From JANOAR01 sp031411235 (GTDB lineage: Bacteria; Verrucomicrobiota; Verrucomicrobiia; Verrucomicrobiales; Verrucomicrobiaceae): 15,837 nt of DNA. The stretch is taken from assembly GCA_031411235.1 (NCBI GenBank), contig JANOAR010000001.1, positions 1-15,837 on the forward strand, written 5' to 3'. This document shows positions 14,039 through 15,837 of the stretch, in pieces. Positions within the stretch are counted from its first letter, which is position 1; each line of letters starts with the position of its first letter. The translations under genes were made by a program, and so were the position numbers. The notes beneath the pieces are model-generated. The model was given only the letters and a program-made list of their open reading frames with translations. It was not told the DNA's origin and did not search any database.

Positions 14039-15837
14039 ATGAAAACGCAGCTCGTCCTTGTCTCCGCTCTTGCAGCCCTTATCGCCCAGCCCCTGATCAC
14101 CTTTGCCGATAATGAAGTCGGTTTCATCGAACGCTTCGCCCTCGCGGCGGATCGCGAGAAAGTCCTTGGCGAACTTGTCCCAGGCTCCGAGGACTTTTAT
14201 TTCTACCACGCGCTGCATTACCAGAACACGCGCAACGCCGCCAAGCTGGCCGACATCCTCGCGCAGTGGAAGAAGCGCTTTCCTGATGAATCCCAGCGCC
14301 GTCGCGTCATCGAAAACCGCGAGGCGCTGCTCGGCTACGATGCTGATCCGCAGGCCACGCTGGCCTATTTGAAAAATCAGTTCGGCATGAGGCATGATCA
14401 CCAGCAAGAGGTGCGCGACAAGAAGCCCGATCTGCCCACGGCGCTTGATGCCAAACGCATCGACCGCAGCGTCTTCCTGGCGGATGCGCTGAAGCATGAT
14501 GACGGGCTGCAAAGCCTGTCGCAGGAGGCGCTGGCGGATCTCATCAAAACCCAAGCGGCGATCTCCATGCACCAGCGGCGTGGCCTGCTCAGCAAACTGC
14601 AACGGCCCGATGTACCGGGCTTGGTGGAGGTCATTGTACAAGACCTGCGCAGCTCGGAGTCGCGTGGCTTTGGCGAGTTCGCCATTCATCGCGCGTTGCT
14701 GCCGGAGCAGCTCGATGCGCTGGTGAAGGCCGTGCCCGAGCTGGCCAGCAACGAACGCTTCGTCTTCACCAAAATGCGCAAGCTCGCGCCCTCTGCCGAT
14801 GTGAATCTGGAATACGACAGCACCGAACGCGATGCCTGGCTGACCCGCGTGTGGGACTATGCGAAGACGCTGCCGCAAGCCTTCAACACACTGAAAGCCC
14901 ATGCGCTCTACCTACGCCTCGACCATGATCGAAAGGCAGGCGTCTATGATCGCTCACTCTTCATCGAGTATCTGAAGCTGCCGCGTGCTCTCGGTTATGT
15001 GACCAAGGAACTCATCGAACAAGCCGCACGCGCTCAGGCTCCGCTCTGCGACCTGAATGCCAACCTGAGCGAGGCGCTGCTCGCTGAGCATTCCATCGGC
15101 GATGACGAGCCCCTGGTGCGCGAGTATTTCCTGCATCTCTTCGCCGCTACACCGGGCGATGATGTCACCGCTACGCTCGCGCCTTTTATCGACTGCGTGC
15201 GCGTTACCTGGCTGCGGCCCGTGCTCGCGGAGGCGAGGATCACCAGCGGCACGGGCAGTGCCGAGCGCTGGGCTTCGCTGCTGTCACCGAGCGAGTTTCA
15301 GCAGCTAAAGGAGCGCGTGGATATTGAGTTCCCCGCGACCAACACGCAGACATTTTTGCCCGGCGATGACGTGTCCTTTGAAGTGGTGCTGAAGAACACG
15401 CCGAAGCTGCTGGTGAAGATTTACGAGCTGAACACGCTGAATTTTTTCCTCACCCAGAAGCGCCAGCTCAATACAGATTTGAACCTCGATGGGCTCGTGG
15501 CGAATACCGAGCAGACGCGCACTTTCGAGAGCGGCCCGTTCAAGCGTGAGCGAGTGGTCTTCAAGTTCGATGAGCTGAAGAGCAAGCGTGGCGCGTGGAT
15601 CATCGAGTTCATCGGCGGTGGACGCAGCAGCCGTGCGCTGGTGCGTGTGGGCCAGTGGCAGGTGCTCCAGCAGCAAGGCCCTAGCGGCGACCTGCTACTG
15701 GTGCTGGATGAAAAAGGCGAGCCTGTGAAGGACGCCGTCGCATGGCTGGATGGGCGCAAGTTCACGGTGGATGACAAGCTCCAACGTATCGTTGTGCCCT
15801 ACACCGCGCAGCCGGGGGCGAAGGCCGTAGTGCTGGC
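14039..15837 (+). CDS. Large secreted protein with macroglobulin-like domain (N-terminal 599 codons, runs off the window)
   Basis: Open from ATG 14039 to the right edge without a stop. A signal peptide 'MKTQLVLVSALAALIAQP' ends near residue 24, so it is exported. Residues about 25-430 are helix-rich with no motif I recognise. From about 438 a beta-rich region starts with 'FLPGDDVSFEVVLKNTPKLL' and 'VKIYELNTLNFF', continues with 'NTDLNLDGLVANTEQT' and reaches 'WIIEFIGGGRSSRALVRVGQ' near 518-537. This has the look of MG-type domains of alpha-2-macroglobulin-like proteins. From memory, the same segment occurs in very large uncharacterised proteins of Planctomycetes, Verrucomicrobia and some eukaryotes. 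The bait region or thioester, if any, would be beyond the window. A 394-residue minus-strand frame over 13718-14902 is a shadow of this gene and the kinase. Function is unknown; a protease-trap or surface role is only a guess. Confidence 0.8.
   Translation, partial: MKTQLVLVSALAALIAQPLITFADNEVGFIERFALAADREKVLGELVPGSEDFYFYHALHYQNTRNAAKLADILAQWKKRFPDESQRRRVIENREALLGYDADPQATLAYLKNQFGMRHDHQQEVRDKKPDLPTALDAKRIDRSVFLADALKHDDGLQSLSQEALADLIKTQAAISMHQRRGLLSKLQRPDVPGLVEVIVQDLRSSESRGFGEFAIHRALLPEQLDALVKAVPELASNERFVFTKMRKLAPSADVNLEYDSTERDAWLTRVWDYAKTLPQAFNTLKAHALYLRLDHDRKAGVYDRSLFIEYLKLPRALGYVTKELIEQAARAQAPLCDLNANLSEALLAEHSIGDDEPLVREYFLHLFAATPGDDVTATLAPFIDCVRVTWLRPVLAEARITSGTGSAERWASLLSPSEFQQLKERVDIEFPATNTQTFLPGDDVSFEVVLKNTPKLLVKIYELNTLNFFLTQKRQLNTDLNLDGLVANTEQTRTFESGPFKRERVVFKFDELKSKRGAWIIEFIGGGRSSRALVRVGQWQVLQQQGPSGDLLLVLDEKGEPVKDAVAWLDGRKFTVDDKLQRIVVPYTAQPGAKAVVL

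Noticed and set aside
13718..14902. 394-residue minus-strand frame
   Set aside because: It lies antisense to the kinase G2 box and to the signal peptide and body of the macroglobulin-like gene, which have clear domains. The frame also crosses the intergenic gap, as chance frames in GC-rich DNA do.

Overview
The window reads as a chromosomal segment from a member of the Verrucomicrobiota, probably close to Verrucomicrobiaceae or Prosthecobacter. This is inferred from the moderately GC-rich coding style, a giant secreted protein with Big_17-type Ig repeats, thrombospondin-3-like calcium loops and a C-terminal domain with a 'YQVLWSTDLMTW...FYRV' pattern that I associate with this phylum, and a very large macroglobulin-like secreted protein. 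No rRNA, tRNA, CRISPR array or prophage is visible.

Left part (1-4440). The window opens with the last 40 codons of an ISL3-type transposase. Its end runs into the 3' end of a minus-strand gene for a TIM-barrel, glycosidase-like protein (110-1522). Divergent from that is an ECF-type sigma factor (start about 1644, end 2210). It converges, with a 3-bp gap, on a secreted multicopper oxidase gene (2214-3781, minus) that is split by a frameshift near 2951-3018. Divergent from the oxidase is a SCO-family copper chaperone (3867-4406), so oxidase and chaperone form a copper-handling pair. A long hairpin covering two stop codons (4403-4440) separates the chaperone from the next operon.

Middle (4437-11743, minus). 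A two-gene operon holds a secreted TPR protein (10874-11743) and, overlapping it by 4 nt, a 2146-residue secreted protein (4437-10877). The giant protein carries a LamG domain, five Big_17 repeats, two different calcineurin-like phosphoesterase domains (the second of purple acid phosphatase type with an intact metal site), calcium-binding loops and a Verrucomicrobia-type C-terminus. It is likely an extracellular phosphate-scavenging enzyme.

Right part (11744-15837, plus). Divergent from the phosphatase operon is a two-component system: a PhoB/OmpR-type response regulator (11991-12680) and a PhoR-like histidine kinase with no membrane segment (12699-13859). Placing a PhoBR-like pair back to back with a secreted phosphatase suggests, but does not prove, phosphate-responsive control. 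After a 179-bp gap containing a palindrome that also occurs in the 4403-4440 hairpin, a large secreted protein with a macroglobulin-like domain begins (14039) and runs off the window.

There is no gene-free stretch longer than 300 bases. The most notable points are the double-phosphoesterase giant protein next to a PhoBR-like pair, the split multicopper oxidase with 12-bp repeats exactly 50 bp apart at the break, the IS end that supplies the C-terminus of a host gene, and the shared intergenic palindrome.
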